This document shows positions 1 to 7,672 of a DNA stretch of 64,000 nt, in pieces. The first letter of the stretch is position 1, and each line of letters begins with the position of its first letter. The position numbers were made by a program, and so were the translations under genes. The stretch covers positions 186,001 to 250,000 of the forward strand of contig NZ_JACABA010000002.1 of assembly GCF_013377015.1 (NCBI RefSeq), in the 5' to 3' direction. The notes under the pieces are model-generated. The model ran no database searches, had not been told where the DNA came from, and worked only from the letters and a program-made list of their open reading frames with translations. Source of the DNA: Rhodopseudomonas sp. (GTDB taxonomy: Bacteria; Pseudomonadota; Alphaproteobacteria; Rhizobiales; Xanthobacteraceae).

Positions 1-2
1 TC

Positions 3-830
3 GAGTCGGAATTGTTCGGCCACGAGCGCGGCGCCTTCACCGGCGCCAATACGCGCGCATCGGGCCGGTTCGAGCAGGCTGAGGGCGGCACGCTGTTTCT
101 CGACGAGATCGGCGATATGCCAATGGAAGCACAGACAAGGCTGCTGCGGGTGCTGCAGCAGGGCGAATACACCACGGTCGGCGGCCGGACCCCGATCAAG
201 ACCGACGTGCGGATCGTCGCGGCGAGCAACAAGGATCTCCGTATCCTGATCCAGCAGGGGCTGTTCCGCGAGGATCTGTTCTTCCGGCTCAACGTGGTGC
301 CGCTGCGGCTGCCGCCGCTGCGCGAGCACATCGAGGATCTGCCCGATCTGGTCCGGCATTTCTTCGCGCTGGCGGAGAAGGATGGATTGCCGGCCAAGAA
401 ACTGGATTCGGCGGCGCTCGAGCGCCTGAAGCAGCATCGCTGGCCCGGCAACGTCCGCGAGTTGGAAAACCTGGCCCGGCGGCTGGCCGCGCTGTATCCC
501 CAGGACGTCATCACGGGTTCGGTGATCGACGGCGAATTGGCGCCGCCCGCGGTCGTCTCCAGCGGCAGCGCGCAGCACGGCGTCGAAAATCTTGGCGGCG
601 CGGTCGAGATGTACCTGTCCTCGCACTTCTCCGGCTTCCCGAACGGCGTACCGCCGCCGGGCCTCTATCACCGGATCTTGCGCGAAATCGAGGTGCCGCT
701 GCTGACCGCGGCGCTGGCGGCCACCCGGGGAAACCAGATCCGGGCGGCGGACCTGCTGGGGCTGAACCGAAACACCCTGCGCAAGAAGATTCGCGATCTC
801 GACATTCAAGTTTATCGCACCGGCGGCTGA
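3..830 (+). CDS. ntrC: NtrC nitrogen regulator, C-terminal part (5' truncated by window edge)
   Basis: Sigma-54-dependent response regulator that activates nitrogen-assimilation genes when phosphorylated by NtrB. The window opens inside the AAA+ domain, so the receiver domain and Walker A are missing. The reading frame is open from base 3 and starts with [15 protein letters not shown], which contains the GAFTGA loop that contacts sigma-54. Walker B ([11 protein letters not shown]) and the [10 protein letters not shown] segment follow. The last 50 or so residues form a Fis-type helix-turn-helix ([16 protein letters not shown]). The TTG at 12 is internal, not a start. It lies upstream of ntrY and ntrX in the usual alphaproteobacterial order. 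Identification is firm because the GAFTGA loop is intact and ntrY follows. Confidence 0.95.
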   Translation, partial: ESELFGHERGAFTGANTRASGRFEQAEGGTLFLDEIGDMPMEAQTRLLRVLQQGEYTTVGGRTPIKTDVRIVAASNKDLRILIQQGLFREDLFFRLNVVPLRLPPLREHIEDLPDLVRHFFALAEKDGLPAKKLDSAALERLKQHRWPGNVRELENLARRLAALYPQDVITGSVIDGELAPPAVVSSGSAQHGVENLGGAVEMYLSSHFSGFPNGVPPPGLYHRILREIEVPLLTAALAATRGNQIRAADLLGLNRNTLRKKIRDLDIQVYRTGG

Positions 831-1005
831 ATTCGCCGCGCTCGAGATCGTGCTCGGCCGGGTCTCTGCCCGAGATGCGGAAGTCTACGAGGTGACGGCG
901 CCGCGGAATTGTCGTAATTGAGCAACATTGTTGTATGAATGCATCAGTCGGCGCGCTGATCGATCTTTGGCGTCCGCCTCGCGTTCACGCTCACATATTG
1001 CCGGA

Positions 1006-3291
1006 ATGACCAGCGCAGACCCGTCGGCCCCACCATTTGATCCGTCGATTGTCGAGCCGCGCGCCGGAAAACTGCGCGGGCTCCTGGCGCCGTTCGCGGT
1101 CGGCTTGGCGCTGCTTTCGGCGTTCCTGACCTTCGTGGTGCTGACAGGGCTGACCCGGATCGCGCCGACCCCCGACGTGGTGGTGACGTTCCTGCTGATC
1201 AACGCCGCCACAGTGCTGCTACTGGTGGTGATCATCGTCCGCGAAGTCTGGAAGGTGGTGCAGGCGCGGCGCAGAGGTCGCGCCGCCGCGAAATTGCACG
1301 TCCAGGTGGTGAGCCTGTTCTCGGTGATCGCGGTGCTGCCGGCGGTGCTGGTGTCGATCGTGGCCAATGTCACCATCGATCGCGGTCTCGACCGACTGTT
1401 CTCCGGCCCGACCCGGGCCGTGATCGAGAATTCGCTGATCGTGGCCAATGCCTATCTGCATGAACACGCCCAGATGATTCGCGGCGACATTCTGGGGATG
1501 GCCAACGACATCTCCAATGCCCGGCCGCTGTACGACCAGGACCGCCGGTCGTTTCGCGAATTCCTGACCGCGAGTGCCACGTCGCGCAATCTGCCCGGCG
1601 CGATGCTGATCGACAAGGACCGCAATATCCTGGAATCGGCGCAGACCGGCATCACCCGCGATTTCGATACCCCGGCGCCGGAGTTTCTCAGCAACATCAA
1701 CGCCACCGAGCCGCAGATTGCGGTTTTCATCGAAGCCAATTACGTCGCCGCGGTAATCCGGCTGCGCGCCTTCGACGACACCTTCCTGTACGTCGCGCGG
1801 CTGCTCGATCCGCGTGTGGTGTCGCAACTGCGCCAGACCCAGGCCAGCGTCGCCGAATATGCCGAGATCGAGGCGCGGCGACTCGGCGTCCAGGTCGCGT
1901 TCGCGCTGATGTTCACCGTGATCGCGCTGACCGTGCTGATGTCGTCGGTGCTGATCGGACTGAATTTCGCCAACTGGCTGGTGGCGCCGATCCGGCGCCT
2001 GATGGGCGCGGCCAATCTGGTCTCCACCGGCGATCTGCACGTCCAGGTGCCGGTGTTCAAGTCGGAGGGCGATCTCGCCCATCTCGGCGAGACCTTCAAC
2101 AAGATGACCCAGGAGCTACGCACCCAGCGCGACGAACTGGTCAACGCCAGCGACCTGATCGACAGCCGCCGTCGCTTCATCGAGGCGGTGCTGTCGTCGG
2201 CCTCGGCCGGCATTATCGGCGTCGACGGCTCCAACAGCATTGGCATTCTCAACCGCTCGGCCGAGAAGCTGATCGGCCATTCGGAATCCGAAACGCTCGG
2301 GCATCCGTTGTCCGAGGTGCTGCCGGAGCTCGACGAGATGATGAAGACCGCGCGCGAGGGCTCGCAGCGGCTGGTGCAGGGCCAGATCACCATCACCCGC
2401 GACGGCCGCGAGCGAAACCTGTCGGTGCGGGTCAGCGCCGAGCAAACCAGCCAGTCGCGCGACAGCTACATCATCACCCTGGACGACATCACCGAACTGG
2501 TGTCGGCACAGCGTACCTCGGCCTGGGCCGACGTGGCGCGCCGGATCGCGCATGAGATCAAGAACCCGCTGACGCCGATCCAGCTGTCGGCGGAGCGGAT
2601 CAAGCGCAAATTCGGCAAGGTCATCACCGAGGACAAGGCGATCTTCGAGCAATGCACCGACACTATCGTGCGCCAGGTCGACGACATCCGGCGGATGGTC
2701 GACGAATTCTCGCGCTTCGCGCGGATGCCGAAGCCGGTGATCGAGGGCGAGGATGTCGCCGACACCGTGCGGCAGGTGGTGTTCCTGATGCGGGTCGGGC
2801 ATCCCGACATCGAGATCGAGGCCGAGATCAGGGACGAGCCGATGCGGGCGCGGTTCGATCGCCGGCTGATCTCCCAAGCACTTACCAACATCATCAAGAA
2901 TGCCACCGAGGCGATCGAGGTGGTGCCGCCGGAGGAACTCGGCAAGGGCCGTATCGAGGTGATCGCTGCGCGCGACCATCACGACATCGTCATCGATGTG
3001 ATCGACAACGGCATCGGGCTGCCGAAGGTCAGCCGGGCGCGATTGCTCGAGCCCTACGTTACCACCCGCGAGAAGGGCACCGGGCTCGGCCTCGCCATCG
3101 TCGGCCGGGTTCTGGTCGATCATGGCGGCCGCATCGAACTCAACGACGCTTCCGATATTCGGCCTGGGCAGCGCGGCGCCTGGATGCGGCTGCGATTTTC
3201 GATTTCCGGACAGGCCCCCGCGGCTGATTCCGGTGAACCAAAAATTCAGGCGGGTAACGAAACAACAGCAGAAGCTGTGAGCAGCAGTTGA
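1006..3291 (+). CDS. ntrY: NtrY nitrogen-responsive membrane sensor histidine kinase
   Basis: Membrane histidine kinase of the NtrY/NtrX two-component pair; 761 residues from the ATG at 1006, the usual NtrY size. The frame is open further upstream to a TTG at 928, but the ATG gives the expected short cytoplasmic start. Three hydrophobic segments lie in the first 150 residues. A long extracytoplasmic region follows, then a fourth membrane helix near residue 320 leading into a HAMP linker. A PAS domain precedes the HisKA box (ARRIAHEIKNPLTP, phospho-acceptor His516). The ATPase domain has the N box (NIIKNATEAIE), DNGIGLP and GTGLGL. It is followed after 17 bases by ntrX. The signal sensed is not visible in the sequence; nitrogen, redox and envelope cues have been reported for the family. 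Confidence 0.95.
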   Translation: MTSADPSAPPFDPSIVEPRAGKLRGLLAPFAVGLALLSAFLTFVVLTGLTRIAPTPDVVVTFLLINAATVLLLVVIIVREVWKVVQARRRGRAAAKLHVQVVSLFSVIAVLPAVLVSIVANVTIDRGLDRLFSGPTRAVIENSLIVANAYLHEHAQMIRGDILGMANDISNARPLYDQDRRSFREFLTASATSRNLPGAMLIDKDRNILESAQTGITRDFDTPAPEFLSNINATEPQIAVFIEANYVAAVIRLRAFDDTFLYVARLLDPRVVSQLRQTQASVAEYAEIEARRLGVQVAFALMFTVIALTVLMSSVLIGLNFANWLVAPIRRLMGAANLVSTGDLHVQVPVFKSEGDLAHLGETFNKMTQELRTQRDELVNASDLIDSRRRFIEAVLSSASAGIIGVDGSNSIGILNRSAEKLIGHSESETLGHPLSEVLPELDEMMKTAREGSQRLVQGQITITRDGRERNLSVRVSAEQTSQSRDSYIITLDDITELVSAQRTSAWADVARRIAHEIKNPLTPIQLSAERIKRKFGKVITEDKAIFEQCTDTIVRQVDDIRRMVDEFSRFARMPKPVIEGEDVADTVRQVVFLMRVGHPDIEIEAEIRDEPMRARFDRRLISQALTNIIKNATEAIEVVPPEELGKGRIEVIAARDHHDIVIDVIDNGIGLPKVSRARLLEPYVTTREKGTGLGLAIVGRVLVDHGGRIELNDASDIRPGQRGAWMRLRFSISGQAPAADSGEPKIQAGNETTAEAVSSS

Positions 3292-3308
3292 GATGATAGG
3301 CGCGACCC

Positions 3309-4679
3309 ATGGCAAATGACATTCTGATCGTCGATGACGAGGCGGATATTCGCGATCTCGTCGCCGGGATTCTCGACGATGAGGGCTTCACTACGCGCAC
3401 CGCGCGCGATAGCGATTCGGCGCTGGCGGAGATCGCCACGCGCCGGCCCAATCTGGTGTTTCTCGACATCTGGCTGCAGGGCAGCAAGCTCGACGGCCTG
3501 CAATTACTCGAGCAGATCAAGCGAGAGCACGCCGAAGTTCCGGTGGTGATGATCTCCGGCCACGGCAATATCGAGACCGCGGTCGCGGCGATCAAGCGCG
3601 GCGCCTATGATTTCATCGAGAAGCCGTTCAAGGCCGACCGCCTGATCCTGGTGGCGACCCGGGCGCTGGAGACCTCGCGGTTGAAGCGCGAGGTCAAGGA
3701 ACTGAAGCAGCAGGCGCCGAGCGCCTCGACGCTGACCGGCCACTCCGCCTGCATGAACCAACTGCGGCAGACCATTGAGCGCGCGGCGAAAGCCAACAGC
3801 CGTATTCTGATTGTGGGCCCTTCCGGCTCCGGCAAGGAGCTGGCGGCGCGCACGCTGCACAATGCCTCGGCCCGCGCCGACGGCCCGTTCGTGGTCATCA
3901 ATGCTGCGGCGATCACGCCGGAGCGGATGGAAGTCGAACTGTTCGGCATCGAGCAGTCCAATGGCGAGTTGCCGCGCAAGGCCGGGGCGCTGGAAGAGGC
4001 CCATGGCGGCACGCTGTTCATCGACGAGATCGGCGACATGCCGCGCGAGACCCAGAACAAGATTCTCCGCGTGCTGGTCGATCAGACCTTCCAGCGCTCC
4101 GGCGGCACCACCAAGGTCAATGTCGACGTCCGGATCGTGTCCTCGACCGCGCGCAATCTCGAGGAGGAGATCGCCGAGGGCCGGTTCCGCGAGGATCTGT
4201 ATCATCGGCTGTCGGTGGTGCCGATCCGGGTGCCGCCGCTGTCGGAGCGCCGCGAGGATATCCCCGAACTGATCGAATATTTCATGGATCAGATTTCGCA
4301 GGCCACCGGCCTGCCGAAGCGGCAGATCGGCCAGGATGCGATGGCGGTGCTGCAGTCGCATGTCTGGCCCGGCAACGTCCGCCAGCTGCGCAACAATGTC
4401 GAGCGGGTGATGATCCTGGCCGGCGGCGGCCCCGAGGTGATCATCACTGCCGACATGCTGCCGCAGGATGTCGGCTCGATGGTGCCGACGATGCCGACCG
4501 GCAATAACGGCGAACACATCATGGGGCTGGCGCTGCGCGAAGCCCGCGAGGTGTTCGAGCGCGACTATCTGATCGCGCAGATTAGCCGGTTCTCCGGCAA
4601 CATCTCGCGTACCGCGGAATTCGTCGGGATGGAGCGCTCGGCGCTGCATCGCAAGCTCAAGGCGCTCGGCGTCGGCTGA
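3309..4679 (+). CDS. ntrX: NtrX response regulator (GAFTGA-less AAA+ protein)
   Basis: Response regulator partner of NtrY, 456 residues. The receiver domain (residues 1-120) has the acidic pocket D9/D10, phospho-acceptor D53 (LVFLDIW) and the switch lysine in EKPF. The AAA+ domain has Walker A (GPSGSGKE, near residue 170) and Walker B (GGTLFIDEIGD). Where NtrC has GAFTGA, NtrX reads LFGIEQSNGELPRKAGALEE (about residues 211-230). The sigma-54-contacting loop is therefore absent, as is known for other alphaproteobacterial NtrX proteins. The C-terminus is a Fis-type helix-turn-helix. It probably binds DNA without driving sigma-54 open-complex formation. Confidence 0.95.
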   Translation: MANDILIVDDEADIRDLVAGILDDEGFTTRTARDSDSALAEIATRRPNLVFLDIWLQGSKLDGLQLLEQIKREHAEVPVVMISGHGNIETAVAAIKRGAYDFIEKPFKADRLILVATRALETSRLKREVKELKQQAPSASTLTGHSACMNQLRQTIERAAKANSRILIVGPSGSGKELAARTLHNASARADGPFVVINAAAITPERMEVELFGIEQSNGELPRKAGALEEAHGGTLFIDEIGDMPRETQNKILRVLVDQTFQRSGGTTKVNVDVRIVSSTARNLEEEIAEGRFREDLYHRLSVVPIRVPPLSERREDIPELIEYFMDQISQATGLPKRQIGQDAMAVLQSHVWPGNVRQLRNNVERVMILAGGGPEVIITADMLPQDVGSMVPTMPTGNNGEHIMGLALREAREVFERDYLIAQISRFSGNISRTAEFVGMERSALHRKLKALGVG

Positions 4680-4714
4680 CCGGCGTCATCTGCAATCATC
4701 ATCGGAAACTCGTC

Positions 4715-5572
4715 ATGGCTCGCATCGCCTATGTGAACGGCCGCTATCAGGACATGCGCGATGCCTGCGTCAACATTGAGGACCGCGGCTATCAGTTCGC
4801 CGACGGCGTCTACGAGGTCTGCGAGGTACGCGGCGGCCGGATTGTCGACATGCCGCGACACCTGGCGCGGCTGCAGCGATCGTTAGGCGAATTGCGGATC
4901 GCGATGCCGATGCCGCTGTCGGCGCTGCAGGTGGTGCTGCATGAGGTGGTGCGGCGCAATCGCGTCAGCTACGGGATCGTCTATCTGCAGATCAGCCGGG
5001 GGGTGGCGCGGCGCGACCATGCGTTCCCGGTCAAGCCGGTGCAGCCGAGCATTGTGGTGACGGCGCGGACGATCAGCCTGGCCAAGGGCGAGGACAGCGC
5101 CGCGCGCGGCATCAAGGTGATCACCGTTCCGGAGAACCGTTGGCCGCGGGTCGATATCAAGTCGATCGCGCTGTTGCCGAACGTGCTGGCGAAGCAGGCG
5201 GCGCGCGAGCAGGGCGCCTATGAGGCTTGGTATGTCGATAGCGATGGTTTCGTCACCGAAGGGTCGTCCAGCAATGCCTGGATCGTCACCCAGGACGGCC
5301 GGGTGGTGACGAGGTCCGCTGAATTCGGAATCCTCGCCGGCATCACGCGATCGGTACTAATCGAGACCCTCGCGGCGCTCCAGATCAGGTTCGAGGAGCG
5401 GCCGTTCACGCCGAGCGAAGCGCTTCAGGCTAAGGAGGCGTTCGTCACCGCATCGAGCCAGATCGTGATGCCGGTGGTGGCGATCGATGGCCAGGCGATC
5501 GGCGATGGTACGCCAGGCAACATTGCCAAGCGTTTGCGCGAGCAATTCCATCGGTTTTCGGCATTTTCCTGA
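4715..5572 (+). CDS. dat: D-amino-acid transaminase (PLP fold type IV)
   Basis: Class IV PLP aminotransferase, 285 residues, most like D-alanine/D-amino-acid transaminases that interconvert D-alanine and D-glutamate for peptidoglycan. The Schiff-base lysine is K149 in RVDIKSIALLPN, which matches the lysine context of Bacillus D-amino-acid transaminase. The phosphate-binding segment is VTEGSSSNAW, and the typical C-terminal segment (KEAFVTASSQIVMPVVAIDG) is present. It sits 35 bases after ntrX and before hfq, so it may be read through from the ntr operon. A branched-chain or aminodeoxychorismate function in the same fold is less likely given the DIKS context. Confidence 0.88.
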   Translation: MARIAYVNGRYQDMRDACVNIEDRGYQFADGVYEVCEVRGGRIVDMPRHLARLQRSLGELRIAMPMPLSALQVVLHEVVRRNRVSYGIVYLQISRGVARRDHAFPVKPVQPSIVVTARTISLAKGEDSAARGIKVITVPENRWPRVDIKSIALLPNVLAKQAAREQGAYEAWYVDSDGFVTEGSSSNAWIVTQDGRVVTRSAEFGILAGITRSVLIETLAALQIRFEERPFTPSEALQAKEAFVTASSQIVMPVVAIDGQAIGDGTPGNIAKRLREQFHRFSAFS

Positions 5573-5587
5573 GTTTTGTGGCTTCCG

Positions 5588-5602
5588 TGGCACAGCTTTT
5601 GC
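5588..5602 (+). promoter_or_regulatory. Sigma-54 (RpoN) -24/-12 promoter upstream of hfq
   Basis: TGGCACAGCTTTTGC matches the RpoN consensus TGGCAC-N5-TTGC at every conserved position, with exactly ten bases between the -24 GG and the -12 GC. It lies in the 180-base gap between dat and hfq. It would start transcription near 5613, giving a leader of about 140 bases. No enhancer-binding site was recognised. Match and spacing are seen; activity is inferred. Confidence 0.72.
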
Positions 5603-5752
5603 GCGAACTGGCTTGCCTAAAAATGACACCTGCCGTCTAATCGTCTTGTCAGCTCCCGGAGGGGGATCTCAGGAAGGCTGGCACCGTGGCCATGTTCCAG
5701 CGAGAGCAGCGCTGCGGCAAAAAAAGATCAAAACAAACTGCGGGACAAGAAA

Positions 5753-6001
5753 ATGGCGGCAGACCGCGCACAGAACCTTCAAGACACCTTCCTGAACCAT
5801 GTTCGCAAGACCAAGACTCCCCTCACGATTTTTCTCGTCAACGGGGTCAAGTTGCAAGGCATTGTTACCTGGTTCGACAATTTCTGCTTGTTGTTGCGGC
5901 GCGACGGTCACTCGCAGCTGGTCTACAAGCATGCGATCTCGACCATCATGCCGGGGGCACCGATCCAGTTGTTCGAAGGTGGCGAGGACGCTCCAGCTTG
6001 A
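5753..6001 (+). CDS. hfq: RNA chaperone Hfq
   Basis: Sm-like hexameric RNA chaperone that helps small RNAs pair with mRNAs; 82 residues, the normal size in this group. The Sm1 region ([23 protein letters not shown]) and Sm2 motif ([10 protein letters not shown]) are intact, and the C-terminal tail is short. The start ATG follows an A-rich stretch with GGGAC about 12 bases upstream. It is preceded by a sigma-54-type promoter at 5588 and followed after 11 bases by hflX. In Azorhizobium and Rhodobacter the homologue (NrfA) is needed for nifA expression, so control by nitrogen status would be meaningful here. Confidence 0.98.
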   Translation: MAADRAQNLQDTFLNHVRKTKTPLTIFLVNGVKLQGIVTWFDNFCLLLRRDGHSQLVYKHAISTIMPGAPIQLFEGGEDAPA

Positions 6002-6012
6002 GCTTGACCTGA

Positions 6013-7389
6013 TTGGAACCCCGCAGCTTTGACGGGGGCGCCGACCGGCCGCGGTCGGCGCATGATTTACAGACCGGACGCGTGATCGTCGTCGGTCCTT
6101 ATCTGCGTGCGCGCCGTGGCGACCCTGATGCAGCCGAGAGCTCTGCCGTGCGCGGCTCCGACGCCCGTCTCGAAGAGGCAGCAGGACTAGCGCGTGCCAT
6201 CGACCTGGTGATCGCCGACGTGGTGCTCGCGCCGATCAGCCAGATCCGGCCGGCGACCTATCTCGGCAAGGGCAAGGTCGAGGAGATTCTCGGCGTCATC
6301 AAGGGCCACGAGGCTGATCTCGTCGTGATGGATTGTGCGCTGTCGCCGATCCAGCAACGCAATCTGGAGAAGGCCTGGAATGCCAAGGTGCTCGACCGCA
6401 CCGGGGTGATCCTGGAAATCTTCGGCCGCCGCGCCAAAACCAAGGAGGGCGCGCTCCAGGTCGAACTCGCCCATTTGAATTATCAGCGCTCGCGGCTGGT
6501 GCGGTCATGGACACATCTCGAACGCCAGCGCGGCGGCTTCGGCTTCATGGGCGGTCCTGGCGAAACCCAGATCGAGGCCGACCGCCGGCTGATCGGCGAC
6601 CGCATCACCAAGATCGAAAACGAGATCAAGAAGGTCCAGGGCACCCGCCGGCTGCACCGCGCCGGCCGGCAGCGGGTGCCGTATCGCGTGGTGGCGCTGG
6701 TCGGCTACACCAATGCCGGCAAATCCACCCTGTTCAACCGGCTGACCCGCGCCGAGGTGCAGGCCGCCGACATGCTGTTCGCCACGCTGGACCCGACGCT
6801 ACGCGCGCTGACGCTGCCGCTTGGCGGCAAGGCGATGCTGTCCGACACCGTCGGCTTCATCTCCAATTTGCCGACCCAGCTGGTGGCGGCGTTCCGCGCC
6901 ACACTGGAAGAGGTGCTGGAGGCGGATCTGATTCTCCACGTCCGTGACATTTCCCATGAAGACGCCGAAGCGCAGCAGCGCGACGTCGACGCGGTGCTGC
7001 GGCAGCTCGGGATCGATCCCGAGACCGGTGGGCGGATTCTTGAGGTCTGGAACAAGATCGACCGCTTCGAGCCGGAGCAGCGCGAGAACCTGCGCAACAT
7101 CGCCGCGCGGCGCCCGGCCGAGCATCCCTGTTTCATGGTGTCGGCGGTGACCGGCGAGGGGATCGATGAACTGCTGGCGGCGATCGAGCAGCGGCTGGCG
7201 GCGACACGGATCGCGCTGGATCTGTCGATCGACGCTTCCGACGGCGCCGGCGTCAGCTGGCTACATCGCAACGCCGAAGTGTTGCGCAAGGACCTGCATG
7301 AAGGGCGGTTCGACATGACCGTACGGGTCGACGAGACCAAGCGCGAGCTCGTGGTCAATCGCTTCGGCGCCGTGCTGCATCCGGACTGA
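6013..7389 (+). CDS. hflX: Ribosome-associated GTPase HflX
   Basis: GTPase of the Obg-HflX family that splits or rescues stalled ribosomes; 458 residues from the TTG at 6013. A GTG at 6082 is an alternative start that would remove 23 poorly conserved residues. The N-terminal HflX domain includes GKGKVEEI and the GFMGGPGETQIE segment before the G domain. G1 is GYTNAGKS, G3 is DTVGFISNLP and G4 is NKID. It lies 11 bases after hfq, the conserved hfq-hflX pair, and is probably co-transcribed with it. Confidence 0.95.
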   Translation: MEPRSFDGGADRPRSAHDLQTGRVIVVGPYLRARRGDPDAAESSAVRGSDARLEEAAGLARAIDLVIADVVLAPISQIRPATYLGKGKVEEILGVIKGHEADLVVMDCALSPIQQRNLEKAWNAKVLDRTGVILEIFGRRAKTKEGALQVELAHLNYQRSRLVRSWTHLERQRGGFGFMGGPGETQIEADRRLIGDRITKIENEIKKVQGTRRLHRAGRQRVPYRVVALVGYTNAGKSTLFNRLTRAEVQAADMLFATLDPTLRALTLPLGGKAMLSDTVGFISNLPTQLVAAFRATLEEVLEADLILHVRDISHEDAEAQQRDVDAVLRQLGIDPETGGRILEVWNKIDRFEPEQRENLRNIAARRPAEHPCFMVSAVTGEGIDELLAAIEQRLAATRIALDLSIDASDGAGVSWLHRNAEVLRKDLHEGRFDMTVRVDETKRELVVNRFGAVLHPD

Positions 7390-7413
7390 TTGAGCTCCGC
7401 ATTTAACCTCCAG

Positions 7414-7534
7414 TCATTCCGGGGCGCACGCAGCGAAGCTGCGGGCGAGCCCGGAATCTCGCGCCGAATCACATCGCTTTTCTGATGGCAAGATTCCGGG
7501 TTCGCTCGGCCTGCGGCCTCGCGCCCCGGAATGA
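7414..7534. repeat. Intergenic palindromic repeat, family A, copy 1
   Basis: An imperfect palindrome of about 121 bases fills the hflX-gyrA gap. It begins TCATTCCGGGGCGC and ends GCGCCCCGGAATGA, with an inner inverted pair CCCGGAATCT / AGATTCCGGG. A second copy at 31184-31298 shares its ends and much of its arms while the central loop differs. This is the pattern of a dispersed REP/BIME-like element, not of a single-gene terminator, although either hairpin could also end transcription. Confidence 0.85.
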
Positions 7535-7672
7535 CCGGAAAGGGACCTGCAGGGGTCGCGTAAGTTACTGGAAAAACAGTCGGAAAAACCCCGTGTCGGA
7601 CTGAGTTAAGGGTGGTTCGGGTAGGCCGGATCGGCTATAAATTTCGCAACAGATTCTGACCGGAAATCACCT

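Noticed and set aside
5681-5695. Second TGGCAC-like site before hfq (TGGCACCGTGGCCAT)
   Set aside because: The -12 GC is missing at the required spacing; only the site at 5588 fits.
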